Shown here piece by piece: positions 28,643-39,381 of a stretch of 64,000 nucleotides of DNA (position 1 is the stretch's first letter; every line of letters starts with the position of its first letter). The stretch is from positions 1 through 64,000 of the forward strand of contig CALWJT010000033.1 in assembly GCA_944381075.1 (NCBI GenBank), read 5' to 3'. The notes below the pieces were generated by a model. The model searched no databases, was not told the DNA's origin, and saw nothing but the letters and a program-made list of their open reading frames with translations. The DNA comes from an uncultured Clostridia bacterium. GTDB taxonomy: Bacteria; Bacillota; Clostridia; Oscillospirales; CAG-272. The position numbers and the translations under genes were made by a program.

Positions 28643-29035
28643 TTAAGACGTGTGTGAATCGCGGGCTTCCAGCTTTGCTATTTTTTCCTCCAGCTCCCGA
28701 ATCTGCTCGCGCTGGAGCATGAGCTCCGCCGCCATGTCGTAATAGCTCATGGCGCCGTATTTTTCAAAGCGCCGCTCATATTTTTCATAGTTCATCTTCA
28801 CCGGAAGCGCAAAATACAAAATTCCGCCGAGGAGGAGGAAAAACGCACCCATCGACGCAAAAATCACAGAGGGCATCACGCCGGCTTCCGCGTCCCGCAC
28901 ATCGGCGATCCAAAGCGCCAGCGCAAGAATCAAAAATAGAATACCCATGCAGCCAAAAACAATAAGGCTCACTTTTTTTGCCGTACGCAGCTGCTTTTCC
29001 GCGACCTCTTCAAACAGTTCCTTTTTTGATTTCAT
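28643..29035 (-). CDS. Small membrane protein with C-terminal coiled coil
   Basis: A 130-residue protein of no family I recognise. Two transmembrane segments lie at about residues 22-44 and 54-78. A charged C-terminal helix rich in Glu, Lys and Leu looks like a coiled coil. Its start overlaps the hemW stop by 4 nt, so it is translated from the lepA-hemW transcript. Confidence 0.8.
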   Translation of the reverse strand: MKSKKELFEEVAEKQLRTAKKVSLIVFGCMGILFLILALALWIADVRDAEAGVMPSVIFASMGAFFLLLGGILYFALPVKMNYEKYERRFEKYGAMSYYDMAAELMLQREQIRELEEKIAKLEARDSHTS

Positions 29036-30180
29036 TCCGCATCCTCCTTAAAATCCAAAATCTCACTCAAAATATAATTGGAGATCAGCATGCCCCTTTT
29101 TGACAGCCGATAACCGGATTTTGTTTTCAGGATGTATTTTTTCAAAAGAAACGGCTTCATTTTTTCCTGATACCGCATATCGAAATCGTCGTCGAAGCGC
29201 GCCTCATATTCGGCGGTATCGATGCCGCGCTTGAGACGGAAGCCCAGCATGACATACTGAACCGCGAGCTCTTTATCCGTCGGGATGTAATTTTCCTCAA
29301 AAAGCGCGACGCTGTCCTCCGGCATAGCGATAAACCGCGTGATATCCTTGGCGTAAGAAAACATCCTGCCGCCGAAAAACGAATACGCACCCGGCCCGAA
29401 GCCGAGATATTCCTCGCAGCTCCAGTATTTCAGATTGTGCCGGCATTCCATGCCCAGCTTTGCGAAATTGCTGATCTCATACTGCATGAAGCCCGCATCC
29501 TCCATCTTTTTCGCCGCGGAAAGATACATCTCATATTGGACATCCTCAGAGGGGACGTCCGCTGCGATCCCGGGGTCCCTTCCGAACGGGGTATCGGGCT
29601 CGAGCTTCAGGCCGTAAAACGAAATATGCTCCGGCTCCAGCGCCATGACATAGTCCAGTGTCGCCGCAAGCGTATCCTCGGACTGGCCGGGCAGCGCGTA
29701 CATGACGTCCACATTGATGTTCTCAAAGCCCTCCAGCCTTGCCAAAAGGAAGGAGCTCTCAAAATCCTCTCTCGTATGGATGCGCGACAGCATTTTCAGC
29801 TCACCGTTGTCCGCACTTTGCAGTCCGATGCTCAGCCTGTTAATACCGGCCTCCCGATAGGCGGAAAGCTTGCTCGTATCCAGCGTACCGGGATTGGCTT
29901 CTGCGGTGATCTCCGCTTCGCGGGATACGGAAAAGGAGGAACGCACCGCCGCAAGGATCCGTCCCATCTCCTCGCCGGACAGCACGGACGGCGTTCCGCC
30001 GCCGATATAGACGCTGTCTACCACATGACGGGTACCCATGCTCCGAAAGCTTCTGATTTGGGAAACCAGCGCCTCGACGTACGCCGTGCGGCGATCCATA
30101 TCCTCAATGGAATAAAAGTCGCAGTAGGCGCATTTCCGAACGCAAAACGGTATATGAATATAAATTCCAAGCTTATCCAT
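29032..30180 (-). CDS. hemW: Radical SAM heme chaperone HemW
   Basis: Radical SAM protein of the HemN/HemW group. The cluster motif is CVRKCAYCDF (CxxxCxxC), followed by the SAM motif YIGGGTPS and the HemN-type C-terminal domain. HemW proteins lack the extra N-terminal residues needed for coproporphyrinogen oxidase activity and are thought to bind heme. Length (382 aa) fits. It lies 47 nt after lepA, an arrangement common in Firmicutes, though no hrcA-grpE-dnaK genes follow. Confidence 0.92.
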   Translation of the reverse strand: MDKLGIYIHIPFCVRKCAYCDFYSIEDMDRRTAYVEALVSQIRSFRSMGTRHVVDSVYIGGGTPSVLSGEEMGRILAAVRSSFSVSREAEITAEANPGTLDTSKLSAYREAGINRLSIGLQSADNGELKMLSRIHTREDFESSFLLARLEGFENINVDVMYALPGQSEDTLAATLDYVMALEPEHISFYGLKLEPDTPFGRDPGIAADVPSEDVQYEMYLSAAKKMEDAGFMQYEISNFAKLGMECRHNLKYWSCEEYLGFGPGAYSFFGGRMFSYAKDITRFIAMPEDSVALFEENYIPTDKELAVQYVMLGFRLKRGIDTAEYEARFDDDFDMRYQEKMKPFLLKKYILKTKSGYRLSKRGMLISNYILSEILDFKEDAE

Positions 30181-30227
30181 AGAACTCCTCTCTGCGCTGC
30201 AAGCTCATGCGCTCGCATGGAATGGGC

Positions 30228-32036
<1,809 letters not shown>

Positions 32037-32111
32037 ATTTCCTCCGAAAATATGGGGACCGACACCGCGAAATCCGCCGATTCCGCTTTCCCCCCATGAT
32101 AATACATGGTT

Positions 32112-32140
32112 ATTATACCACAGGCGGCAAAACTTTTCAA
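32112..32140 (-). promoter_or_regulatory. lepA promoter
   Basis: TTGAAA (32135-32140), 17 nt, TATAAT (32112-32117) on the minus strand. Confidence 0.85.
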
Positions 32141-32212
32141 GGTCATTTTTGCCCGAGATCCCATATCCGCTTAAAAAGCATCGAAGAAGTCCCCTCTCCC
32201 CGCCTGGATAGA

Positions 32213-32259
32213 ACAGAAGAAAAGACGGACAACTGTGTGTCGTCCGTCTTTTCTTCTGT
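32213..32259. terminator. 18-bp inverted repeat between two minus-strand genes
   Basis: Perfect arms 32213-32230 and 32242-32259 with an 11-nt loop. It lies just after the small hypothetical gene ending at 32274 and upstream of the lepA promoter, so it probably ends that gene's transcript. It has no clean U-tract beyond the purine/pyrimidine-rich arms. Confidence 0.6.
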
Positions 32260-32273
32260 AAATTCGGAAGCCG

Positions 32274-32669
32274 TCATATCCCTAAAATATAGAATCCGAG
32301 AAACCGGCGTCCCTCCCTCAGCCAACCCGAAACCGTCTGGTATTCCGGGGGCCTAACCTTTTCCATACGCTCCATGATCTGTACCGCCTGACACCAGAAA
32401 TAGAAATTGATTCCAAAGCAATCCATGGGACCGCGTCTCATATCGGCGTGTATTCCTCCTTCCATGATGGCGCCGTAGGAGGAATAGAAGGCATCCATGT
32501 CGTCGCCGTAAATATACAGAGAATCCTCCGCCCAGTGTTCGATCGCATCTGCGGAAAGGATTTTTTCCACCTCTGTTCCAAGCGGCAGACGGCAGTATTG
32601 CAGCTCTATAAAGTCGGAGCCGCCGAACTCTCGGCGCTCCCTCTGAGAGCCAAACGTATGAAACAGCAT
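32274..32669 (-). CDS. Hypothetical protein, ~131 aa
   Basis: I do not recognise the family. The frame is open to 32777, but the only good ribosome site (AGGAGG, 5 nt spacing) precedes ATG 32669, giving MLFHTFGSQRERREFGG onward. The upstream part lies against the EF-G terminator and has only a TTG. The protein is acidic and aromatic-rich, with no membrane segment or signal peptide. It could instead be the surviving end of a longer gene. Confidence 0.5.
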   Translation of the reverse strand: MLFHTFGSQRERREFGGSDFIELQYCRLPLGTEVEKILSADAIEHWAEDSLYIYGDDMDAFYSSYGAIMEGGIHADMRRGPMDCFGINFYFWCQAVQIMERMEKVRPPEYQTVSGWLREGRRFLGFYILGI

Positions 32670-32780
32670 AGCATCCTCCTGCAAATCCAGCTTTAAGCGA
32701 GCTTTTTCAAACAAGCGACCGGCCCCTATATCACCATACCATAGCGAACGCAGGAGCCGAATGCCAAAATCCACCAAATT

Positions 32781-32812
32781 GTGGGGCGCCCTCCTTGCGG
32801 ACGGCGCCCCAC
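32781..32812 (-). terminator. GC-rich hairpin after the EF-G paralogue
   Basis: Perfect 10-nt arms (32781-32790 and 32803-32812) lie 27 nt beyond the stop of the EF-G-like gene. Only a short AATTTG tail follows. Confidence 0.65.
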
Positions 32813-32839
32813 GCGCTTCTAGATTTCTTTCAAAGCGCC

Positions 32840-34915
32840 TTAATCCTCTGCGTTTTTCTTCGCTTCCTCGATGATCTTCTGCGCGTTCGCCGCCGGGACC
32901 TCCTCGTAATTTTCAAAGTAGAAGGTATATCGGCCGCGTCCCTGCGTGATTGCGCGAAGCTGGATGGCAAAATCCGTCATCTCGCCCATCGGGACCTCCG
33001 CCTCGATCATCTGCTCGCCCTTTTTCTGCGTCGGACTCATGCCGAGCACCCTGCCGCGCCGCTTGTTGATGGCTCCCATAATATCGCCGAGCATACTGCC
33101 GGGCGCCCAGACACAGAGCTTTCCGACCGGCTCGAGCAGCACGGGAGATGCCTTCGGCAGGCCCTCCTTATACGCAAGCGACGCCGCAACCTTGAACGCC
33201 ATTTCGGAGGAATCCACCGGATGATAAGAGCCGTCGAACAGATCCGCCTTTAAATTGACGACGGGATAGCCTGCGAGCACGCCCTTCTGCATCGCCTCCA
33301 AAAGGCCCTTTTCCACAGCGGGATAATAGTTCTTCGGCACCGAACCTCCGACGACGGACTGCGTGAATTCCAGTCCCGGCTGTGTGCCCGGCGAGAACGT
33401 GATCTTGACATGGCCGTATTGGCCGTGTCCGCCGGACTGCTTTTTATGCTTGCCCTCGACCTCGACCTTCTTTTTGATGGTTTCCCGATACGCGATCTTC
33501 GGCGGGGACAGCTCCACCGAGGTGCCAAAACGCGATTTCAGCCTCGATACGACCACGTCGAGATGGATATCGCCCTGTCCGGAGAGCAGAAGCTGCTTGG
33601 TCTCGGGATTGTTTTCGTATTTCAGCGTCAGATCCTCCTCGAGCAGCTTGGAAATGCCTTGAGATATCTTATCCTCGTCGCCCTTGGCCTTGGGCGAGAC
33701 CGCCATCTGATAGAAGGACTCGGGATACACGATCTTCTTGAACGCATGCGGCTCCTCCGATGCCGACAGCGTATCGTTGGTGTTGGTCGCCGCAAGCTTT
33801 GCCGTCATGCCGAGGTCTCCCATGGACAGCATCGGGACCTCCGTCTGCTTTTTCCCGCAGATCGTATAGATATGGGAAAGACGCTCGCTTTGTCCGTTCG
33901 TCAGATTTTTCAGGGCAGCGTCGCTGTACAGCTCCCCGCTCATCACCTTGAAAAACGACATTTTCCCGACGAACGGGTCGGCGATCGTTTTGAACACGAA
34001 AATGGAAGCGGGTCCGTGCTCCTTGAGCGGGATCTCCTTTTCCTCCCCATTCTCGACGATGGTCTCCGCCTTATGGTAGATCGGACTCGGAAGCGTCTCG
34101 ACGATCAGATCCATCAACAGATCGATGCCGCAGAGGTTCGCGGCGGAGCCGCAGATCACCGGCGCGATGTCTCCCGTGAGGATTCCGCCGTGAAGCGCCG
34201 TTACGACCTCTTCGCGCGTCAGCTCGTCGCCGTTGAAGTATTTCTCCATCAGCTCCTCGCTCGTAGAGGCGACCGCCTCGTAAAGCATGTTCCGGCAAAC
34301 CTCGATCCTCTCCTCGTTTCCGGCCGGAACAGCGATCTCCTTGCCGGCGTTGTTCTTCCCGAAGCCCGTCGCCTTCATTTCAATCAGGTCGAGAAGTCCG
34401 ACGATATTGTCCCCCTCCATCAAAGGGATGATGACGGGGCAGACGGACTGCCCGAACATCTCGTGCATCTGACCGAACACCCGCTTGAACCGAGCCTCCG
34501 GATCGTCGCATTTGTTGATGAAAAACGCGCGCGGCATTTTCGCGTCGCACACCATGTCCCATGCAAGCTCCGTACCGACCTCGACGCCGGCCTTGCCGTC
34601 CACGACGATCAGCGCGCTTTCCGCAACGCGCATCGCCTGCACTACCTCTCCGATAAAGTCAAGGTAGCCGGGCGTATCGATGATGTTGATTTTCGCTCCC
34701 TTGTATGTAATCGGCGCAATCGACGCCGAAAGAGAAAAGCCGCGCTTGATCTCCTCAGGGTCATAATCGCAGACCGTGTTCCCGTCGGAGGGCTTTCCAA
34801 GTCTGTCCGTTCCCTTCGTCAAATAGAGCATCGCCTCGGCAAGCGAGGTTTTGCCGCTCGCCCCATGACCGAGCAGGCAGACGTTCCGGATATCCCGCGA
34901 ATGAATTTTTTCCAT
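32840..34915 (-). CDS. Elongation factor G paralogue (EF-G-like GTPase)
   Basis: A 691-residue translational GTPase of the EF-G fold. The G1 loop reads GHGASGKTS rather than the GHIDAGKTT of canonical EF-G, G3 is DTPGYLDF and G4 is NKCD. These features mark the second, EF-G-like clade common in Clostridia, whose role is unclear (ribosome recycling or a nonessential factor has been proposed for relatives). The start at 34915 is chosen for AAAGGAG 9 nt upstream; 34936 lacks a site. It is monocistronic with its own promoter and terminator, not in the rpsL-rpsG-fusA-tuf context. Confidence 0.92.
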   Translation of the reverse strand: MEKIHSRDIRNVCLLGHGASGKTSLAEAMLYLTKGTDRLGKPSDGNTVCDYDPEEIKRGFSLSASIAPITYKGAKINIIDTPGYLDFIGEVVQAMRVAESALIVVDGKAGVEVGTELAWDMVCDAKMPRAFFINKCDDPEARFKRVFGQMHEMFGQSVCPVIIPLMEGDNIVGLLDLIEMKATGFGKNNAGKEIAVPAGNEERIEVCRNMLYEAVASTSEELMEKYFNGDELTREEVVTALHGGILTGDIAPVICGSAANLCGIDLLMDLIVETLPSPIYHKAETIVENGEEKEIPLKEHGPASIFVFKTIADPFVGKMSFFKVMSGELYSDAALKNLTNGQSERLSHIYTICGKKQTEVPMLSMGDLGMTAKLAATNTNDTLSASEEPHAFKKIVYPESFYQMAVSPKAKGDEDKISQGISKLLEEDLTLKYENNPETKQLLLSGQGDIHLDVVVSRLKSRFGTSVELSPPKIAYRETIKKKVEVEGKHKKQSGGHGQYGHVKITFSPGTQPGLEFTQSVVGGSVPKNYYPAVEKGLLEAMQKGVLAGYPVVNLKADLFDGSYHPVDSSEMAFKVAASLAYKEGLPKASPVLLEPVGKLCVWAPGSMLGDIMGAINKRRGRVLGMSPTQKKGEQMIEAEVPMGEMTDFAIQLRAITQGRGRYTFYFENYEEVPAANAQKIIEEAKKNAED

Positions 34916-34973
34916 ATTCTCAGACTCCTTTGTCATTCTAATTTTCCGCCTCTCATACGGACCTCACAAGCTT

Positions 34974-35002
34974 ATTATATCGTTTGGTTTTTTATTATTC
35001 AA
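34974..35002 (-). promoter_or_regulatory. Promoter of the EF-G paralogue
   Basis: TTGAAT (34997-35002), 17 nt, TATAAT (34974-34979) on the minus strand. Confidence 0.82.
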
Positions 35003-35129
35003 GGGAGATTTTTGTTTTTCTTGTATTATGTTTATAGAAAATTCCAGAATCAATTTGTGCAATATTTACATAATTTTGTCGTACAAAGTCAAAAACAGAA
35101 TATGACGGCAGAAGAATGAAGAAAATATA

Positions 35130-35170
35130 TTGACAGCATCCGCCAATTATGATAGAATAATTAAGTAATG
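35130..35170 (+). promoter_or_regulatory. Promoter of the DUF1858 gene plus a downstream shared motif
   Basis: TTGACA (35130-35135), 17 nt, TAGAAT (35153-35158). Two nt after the -10 comes TTAAGTAATG (35161-35170), which recurs at the same distance from the -10 of the ferredoxin promoter at 51005-51014. The leader to the ATG is about 125 nt. Confidence 0.75.
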
Positions 35171-35290
35171 GAGTTGATCCATCCACACAGAAACAGAAAA
35201 CGCAGTTTGTACTGTCGTTTCCCTGATACCGGATACCCTCCGGCAAATCCATCACAACAAAAAGCCGCTTTGCGCGGCGGGAGGTTTCCA

Positions 35291-35491
35291 ATGGAAGTAA
35301 CCAAAGACACCATCATCGGCGATATTCTCGATTATGACGGAGAAACGGCAAAATTCTTTCTTGAGATCGGCATGCATTGTCTCGGCTGCCCCGCATCCCG
35401 CGGAGAGAGCATCGAGATGGCGTGCGCTGTCCATGGAACGGACGCCGACGAGCTGGTCGAGAAAATCAACAGCTATTTGAAGACAAAATAA
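35291..35491 (+). CDS. DUF1858 small redox-disulfide protein
   Basis: A 66-residue protein with a CxxC pair in HCLGCPASRGE, the pattern of the DUF1858 / hybrid-cluster-associated disulfide domain. Such proteins are thought to act in thiol redox reactions or metal handling; the exact role is unknown. GGAGG lies before ATG 35291. The leader promoter shares a motif with the ferredoxin gene at 51 kb. trmK follows after a stem-loop. Confidence 0.88.
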   Translation: MEVTKDTIIGDILDYDGETAKFFLEIGMHCLGCPASRGESIEMACAVHGTDADELVEKINSYLKTK

Positions 35492-35507
35492 AAAAGCGTC
35501 ACATTCC

Positions 35508-35547
35508 CTTGTCCCTTCGTTTTTCAGAGGAAAAACGAAGGGACAAG
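35508..35547 (+). repeat. 18-bp inverted repeat between DUF1858 and trmK
   Basis: Perfect arms 35508-35525 and 35530-35547 with a 4-nt loop and no U-tract. It could be a processing or stability stem, or a partial terminator before trmK. Confidence 0.6.
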
Positions 35548-35568
35548 CTGTATATAGGAGAATCCAAA

Positions 35569-36270
35569 ATGAAGACCGTTCTTCCCGGACGCCTCGCGGC
35601 CGTCGCCTCTTTTGTAAGGGAAGGCGCCTATCTTGCCGATATCGGCACCGACCACGCCTACCTTCCGATCTTCCTTGCCGAAAGGGGCAGGATTTCTTAT
35701 GCCGTCGCCTCCGACATCCGTCCCGGGCCGCTTTCGCGCGCCGAAGAAAACATCCGTATGGCCGGGCTTTCCGAGCGAATCCAAACGATCCAGACGGACG
35801 GGCTTTCCGGACTGGAGCGGTATCCCCTGACCGATATCGTCATCGCCGGCATGGGAGGCATGGAGATCGCTGCGATCCTCGACGCCGCCCCTTTTATCAA
35901 GCGGACCCGTCCCCGCCTCATCCTTCAGCCAATGCAGCACATTCCGGAGCTGCGGGACTTCCTTGCCCGCGGATGGAATACGGAGAAGGAAACGCAGACG
36001 ACAGACGGCGGCAGACTGTATCAGATCTTCTGCGTGACATACGACGGGATCTCGCGCCCCATCACAGAAGCAGAGCGGCTGCTCGGCCGCTGCAACGTCG
36101 AACACAGAGCCGAAAATCCGGCGCTCTTCCGCATCTTATGCGAAAGACAGCTCGCTCTTCTGGACGAAAAGATCGCAGGGCTCGAAAGGGGCGGGCGCGA
36201 CGCATCAAAGCAAAAAGAACTGCGCCGCTCCATCGCAGCGCTGATGCAGGACCTGCCGCCGCAGAATTGA
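35569..36270 (+). CDS. trmK: tRNA (adenine-22-N1)-methyltransferase
   Basis: SAM-dependent methyltransferase for m1A22 in tRNA. Motif I is ADIGTDHAYLPI, the post-I acidic strand is ASDIRPGP, and GMGGMEI is the family motif IV. The C-terminal half is a helical, basic extension. GGAG precedes ATG 35569, giving 233 residues, normal for TrmK. It is followed closely by the Nif3-like gene, the usual firmicute pairing. Confidence 0.92.
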   Translation: MKTVLPGRLAAVASFVREGAYLADIGTDHAYLPIFLAERGRISYAVASDIRPGPLSRAEENIRMAGLSERIQTIQTDGLSGLERYPLTDIVIAGMGGMEIAAILDAAPFIKRTRPRLILQPMQHIPELRDFLARGWNTEKETQTTDGGRLYQIFCVTYDGISRPITEAERLLGRCNVEHRAENPALFRILCERQLALLDEKIAGLERGGRDASKQKELRRSIAALMQDLPPQN

Positions 36271-36284
36271 AAGGAGAAAACACA

Positions 36285-37058
36285 ATGGCATCCGTTTCCG
36301 AAATTTATCAGTATCTCGAAGGGCTCCTGCCCCGTTCTCTTTCCGCCTCCTGGGACAACGATGGCCTGATGGTGTGTGCCGATCCGCGGCGGGAAGTGAA
36401 AAAAATACTGTTTGCACTTGACATCACACCCGCCGTCACGGAATATGCAGCGGAAATTTCCGCGGAGCTCATCCTCTCGCACCACCCTCTGATTTTTCAC
36501 CCCGTCCGCCGGCTGGACGGCGCGGACGCCGTATCGCGCAAGGCGATGTTTCTCGTCCGCCGCGGGATCTCCGCCATGAGCTTCCATACACGCCTTGACG
36601 CTGCGGAAGGCGGGATCAATGACATCCTTGCGCAGCGGCTCGCGCTGTCGGATGTAGAACGCTTCGGACCCGACGGGGACGCCTCCGGACGGATCGGCAC
36701 GCTGAAAACGCCGCTCTCCTTGGAAGCATTCTGCCTTTTTGTCAAGGAAACGCTCGATGCGCCTTCCCTTTGTACAGCAAAAGGAGGGGACACCGTCCGC
36801 CGCGTCGCCGTGCTGGGCGGCGCCGGCGGGGATTATATCGAGCCTGCGATGCGCGCCGGCGCGGACGTGCTCGTCACAGGAGAGGCCGGCTACAACCGTC
36901 TTCTGGAGGCGGCGGAAAACGGACTGTCCGTCATCGCGGCAGGCCATTACCATACGGAAATTCTTTTCTCTTCCTTTTTTACCGACGCCATCGGAAAAAT
37001 CTTTCCCGAGATCGAATTCTGCCGCTTCCCTGCCGGATGCGAGCTGATGTATCTGTAA
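36285..37058 (+). CDS. Nif3-like dinuclear metal protein (GTP cyclohydrolase 1 type 2 homologue)
   Basis: A 257-residue NIF3/YqfO family protein. Metal ligands are visible in ILSHHPLIFHP, FHTRLDAAEGG and AAGHYHTE. Function of the family is unsettled despite the GTP cyclohydrolase-like name. AAGGAG precedes ATG 36285 and trmK ends 14 nt upstream. The insertion domain found in longer relatives is absent. Confidence 0.92.
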   Translation: MASVSEIYQYLEGLLPRSLSASWDNDGLMVCADPRREVKKILFALDITPAVTEYAAEISAELILSHHPLIFHPVRRLDGADAVSRKAMFLVRRGISAMSFHTRLDAAEGGINDILAQRLALSDVERFGPDGDASGRIGTLKTPLSLEAFCLFVKETLDAPSLCTAKGGDTVRRVAVLGGAGGDYIEPAMRAGADVLVTGEAGYNRLLEAAENGLSVIAAGHYHTEILFSSFFTDAIGKIFPEIEFCRFPAGCELMYL

Positions 37059-37082
37059 CGCGCCGCAGACAAGCGCTGTCCC

Positions 37083-37110
37083 GCGCCGGCGTTTCGCCGG
37101 CGCTCTCTTT
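37083..37110 (+). terminator. Terminator after the Nif3-like gene
   Basis: A perfect 9-bp GC stem (37083-37091 and 37095-37103) is followed by TCTCTTT, between the Nif3-like gene and the glycosyltransferase. Confidence 0.65.
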
Positions 37111-37159
37111 CCCGTCAGCGATTTTGCCCCCCAGAGACATGCCGAAAGGAGGAACCCAT

Positions 37160-39328
37160 ATGCCGCGCAAGGTCCTGTTCATCGCAACCTCCGCAAAGGC
37201 ACATATCGCGGCGTTCCATTTGCCGTATCTCGAATGGTTCCATAGAGAAGGCTTGGAAACGCACGTCGCGGCGGCGGACGACATGGGAGGCATCCCCATC
37301 CCGCACTGCGATGTCTTTCATCCCATCCCCTTTTGCCGCAGTCCCTTCTCCTTTCGCAATCTCCGTGCGTACCATATCCTAAAGCGTGTTCTTGCATGCG
37401 AGCATTTCGACATCATCCACTGCCATACGCCGGTCGGCGGGATCCTTGCGCGTCTCGCCGCAAGAAAGAGCCGGAAGCGCGGCACAAAAGTGATATATAC
37501 CGCGCACGGATTCGCTTTTTATAAGGGCGCTCCTGTGCGGCGCATGCTTTTCAAGCTTCCGGAAAAGCTGTGCGCGAGGTGGACCGACGTTCTTATCACC
37601 ATCAACCGCGAGGACGCCCGGTATGCGGCCCATGCCCTGCACCCTGCGCGCACGGAATGGATTCCCGGTGTCGGCGTCGATCTTACCGAGTACGCGCGCA
37701 GGGAAGACCTCCGCGAAAGAACGCGGCGCACACTCGGACTTTCCGAAGACACGCGGATGGTCCTCAGCGTCGGAAGGCTCGACAAGAACAAAAACCACAG
37801 GACCATGCTCCGCGCGCTTGCCGCTCTGCAAAAGGAGTATCCGGAAGAGGACATCCGGCTTTTTATCGCGGGAGGAGGTGCGGGGCGCCAAAAGCTCGAA
37901 CGGCTCGCGCGCAGGCTGCATATCGAAGCGCAGGTGCGCTTTCTCGGATACCGGAACGATGTTCCGGCGCTTCTCTGCGCGGCGGACATTTTTTTGCATC
38001 TTTCCAAGGCGGAAGGACTTCCCCGTGCCGTCATGGAAGCGATGGCAGCCTCTCTTCCCGTCGTCGCCTCCGATATCCGCGGCTGCCGGGACCTTGTCGC
38101 GGACGGCGCCGGCTTTCTCGTGCAGCCGCAGGATGTGTGCGCCGCGGCAGCTGCGCTTGGAACGCTCGTGCGAGAGAAAGAGCTGTGCCGCCGAATGGGA
38201 AGCGCCGGCAGAGAAAAAGCCGCTTTCTTCTCCCTTGAGACAGTGCTCCCCAGAATGGAAAAGCTGTACCGCTCCGTCCTCCGAAAAGAGACGCGCGTGC
38301 TCCATGTCCTGGCGAGCAGCCGCTTTTTCGGTGCGGAGCACGTCGTCGCGGATATCATCGAGCGCTTCCATGACGATCCGGACGTTTCTATGGCATACGC
38401 CAGCCCGGGCGGAGAAATCGAGGCGGCACTCGCCGCCCGCAGGATCCCTTATCTTCCGCTGAAAAAGCTGACGCCTCGATTTCTGAAGAAAGCGGCGCAC
38501 TCCTATCAGGCGGACATCCTCCACGCACATGACGTGCGGGCAAGTGTGACAGCCTCCCTGCTCGCGCGCCGGTACAGGATCGTCTCCACGGTCCATGTCA
38601 ACCATCCCCGCATGCGGAAAAAAGGACTGCGGGCGCGGCTCTTCCGCATGGCGGCGCGGCGGTTTTCCAAGATCTTCTGGGTCAGCCGGACCGCGATGAC
38701 GCAGTTCGCGTATGCGGATTCCCTATCGGACAAAAGCGAATATCTGCCCAATATTGTCAATGCTCCCGCCCTCCGAAGGATGGCGCGGGAAGACGGCGGC
38801 GCGCCGTCCTTCGACGCCGTTTATCTCGGAAGACTCGAGCCGCAGAAGGATCCCGCACGCCTGCTTCGGATTTTCGCCGGCGTTCTGCGGCTCTGTCCGG
38901 ACGCAAGGCTCGGCGTCATCGGCTCCGGCAGCATGGAAAGCGTCCTTCGCGAATATGCGGAAGATCTCGGAATATCCTCTCATGTAAGCTTTGTGGGCTA
39001 TCGGGAAAATCCATATGGCCTTCTTTCGCATGCGCGCGTCATGCTGATGTGCTCCCGCTTCGAGGGACTGCCGATGTGCTCCCTCGAGGCATGCGCGCTC
39101 GGCGTCCCTGTCGTTTCGACAAAAGCCGACGGACTGTGCGAATCGGTGATAGACGGAAAAACAGGCTTCCTGTCGGACGACGACGAGGTGCTCATCTCCC
39201 GCGCGGCGGCGCTGATATCCGACGACGCTCTTTATCAAAAGCTGCATACCGCCGCGTTGGAGCATGCAGAAAAGGCCTTTGACAAAGCATCCTATGGTTT
39301 GCGGCTGCGCGCGGCGTATTTTTCTTGA
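37160..39328 (+). CDS. Double GT4 glycosyltransferase (two catalytic units in one chain)
   Basis: 722 residues formed by two GT-B family 4 glycosyltransferases in tandem. Unit 1 (about 1-377) has HCHTPVGGILA, SVGRLDKNKNH and the EX7E motif in KAEGLPRAVMEAMA. Unit 2 (about 378-722) opens with RVLHVLASSRFFGAEHV, then YLGRLEPQKDP and RFEGLPMCSLEACA. AAAGGAGG precedes the ATG and no internal start is evident at the junction. No membrane segments. It probably adds two sugars in a surface polysaccharide or glycolipid, but no other polysaccharide genes are near. Confidence 0.9.
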   Translation: MPRKVLFIATSAKAHIAAFHLPYLEWFHREGLETHVAAADDMGGIPIPHCDVFHPIPFCRSPFSFRNLRAYHILKRVLACEHFDIIHCHTPVGGILARLAARKSRKRGTKVIYTAHGFAFYKGAPVRRMLFKLPEKLCARWTDVLITINREDARYAAHALHPARTEWIPGVGVDLTEYARREDLRERTRRTLGLSEDTRMVLSVGRLDKNKNHRTMLRALAALQKEYPEEDIRLFIAGGGAGRQKLERLARRLHIEAQVRFLGYRNDVPALLCAADIFLHLSKAEGLPRAVMEAMAASLPVVASDIRGCRDLVADGAGFLVQPQDVCAAAAALGTLVREKELCRRMGSAGREKAAFFSLETVLPRMEKLYRSVLRKETRVLHVLASSRFFGAEHVVADIIERFHDDPDVSMAYASPGGEIEAALAARRIPYLPLKKLTPRFLKKAAHSYQADILHAHDVRASVTASLLARRYRIVSTVHVNHPRMRKKGLRARLFRMAARRFSKIFWVSRTAMTQFAYADSLSDKSEYLPNIVNAPALRRMAREDGGAPSFDAVYLGRLEPQKDPARLLRIFAGVLRLCPDARLGVIGSGSMESVLREYAEDLGISSHVSFVGYRENPYGLLSHARVMLMCSRFEGLPMCSLEACALGVPVVSTKADGLCESVIDGKTGFLSDDDEVLISRAAALISDDALYQKLHTAALEHAEKAFDKASYGLRLRAAYFS

Positions 39329-39381
39329 CAAACCGCATGCTTTGGTGCATAATGAAGAAAGGGAAAAAGGAGAAAATGCCT

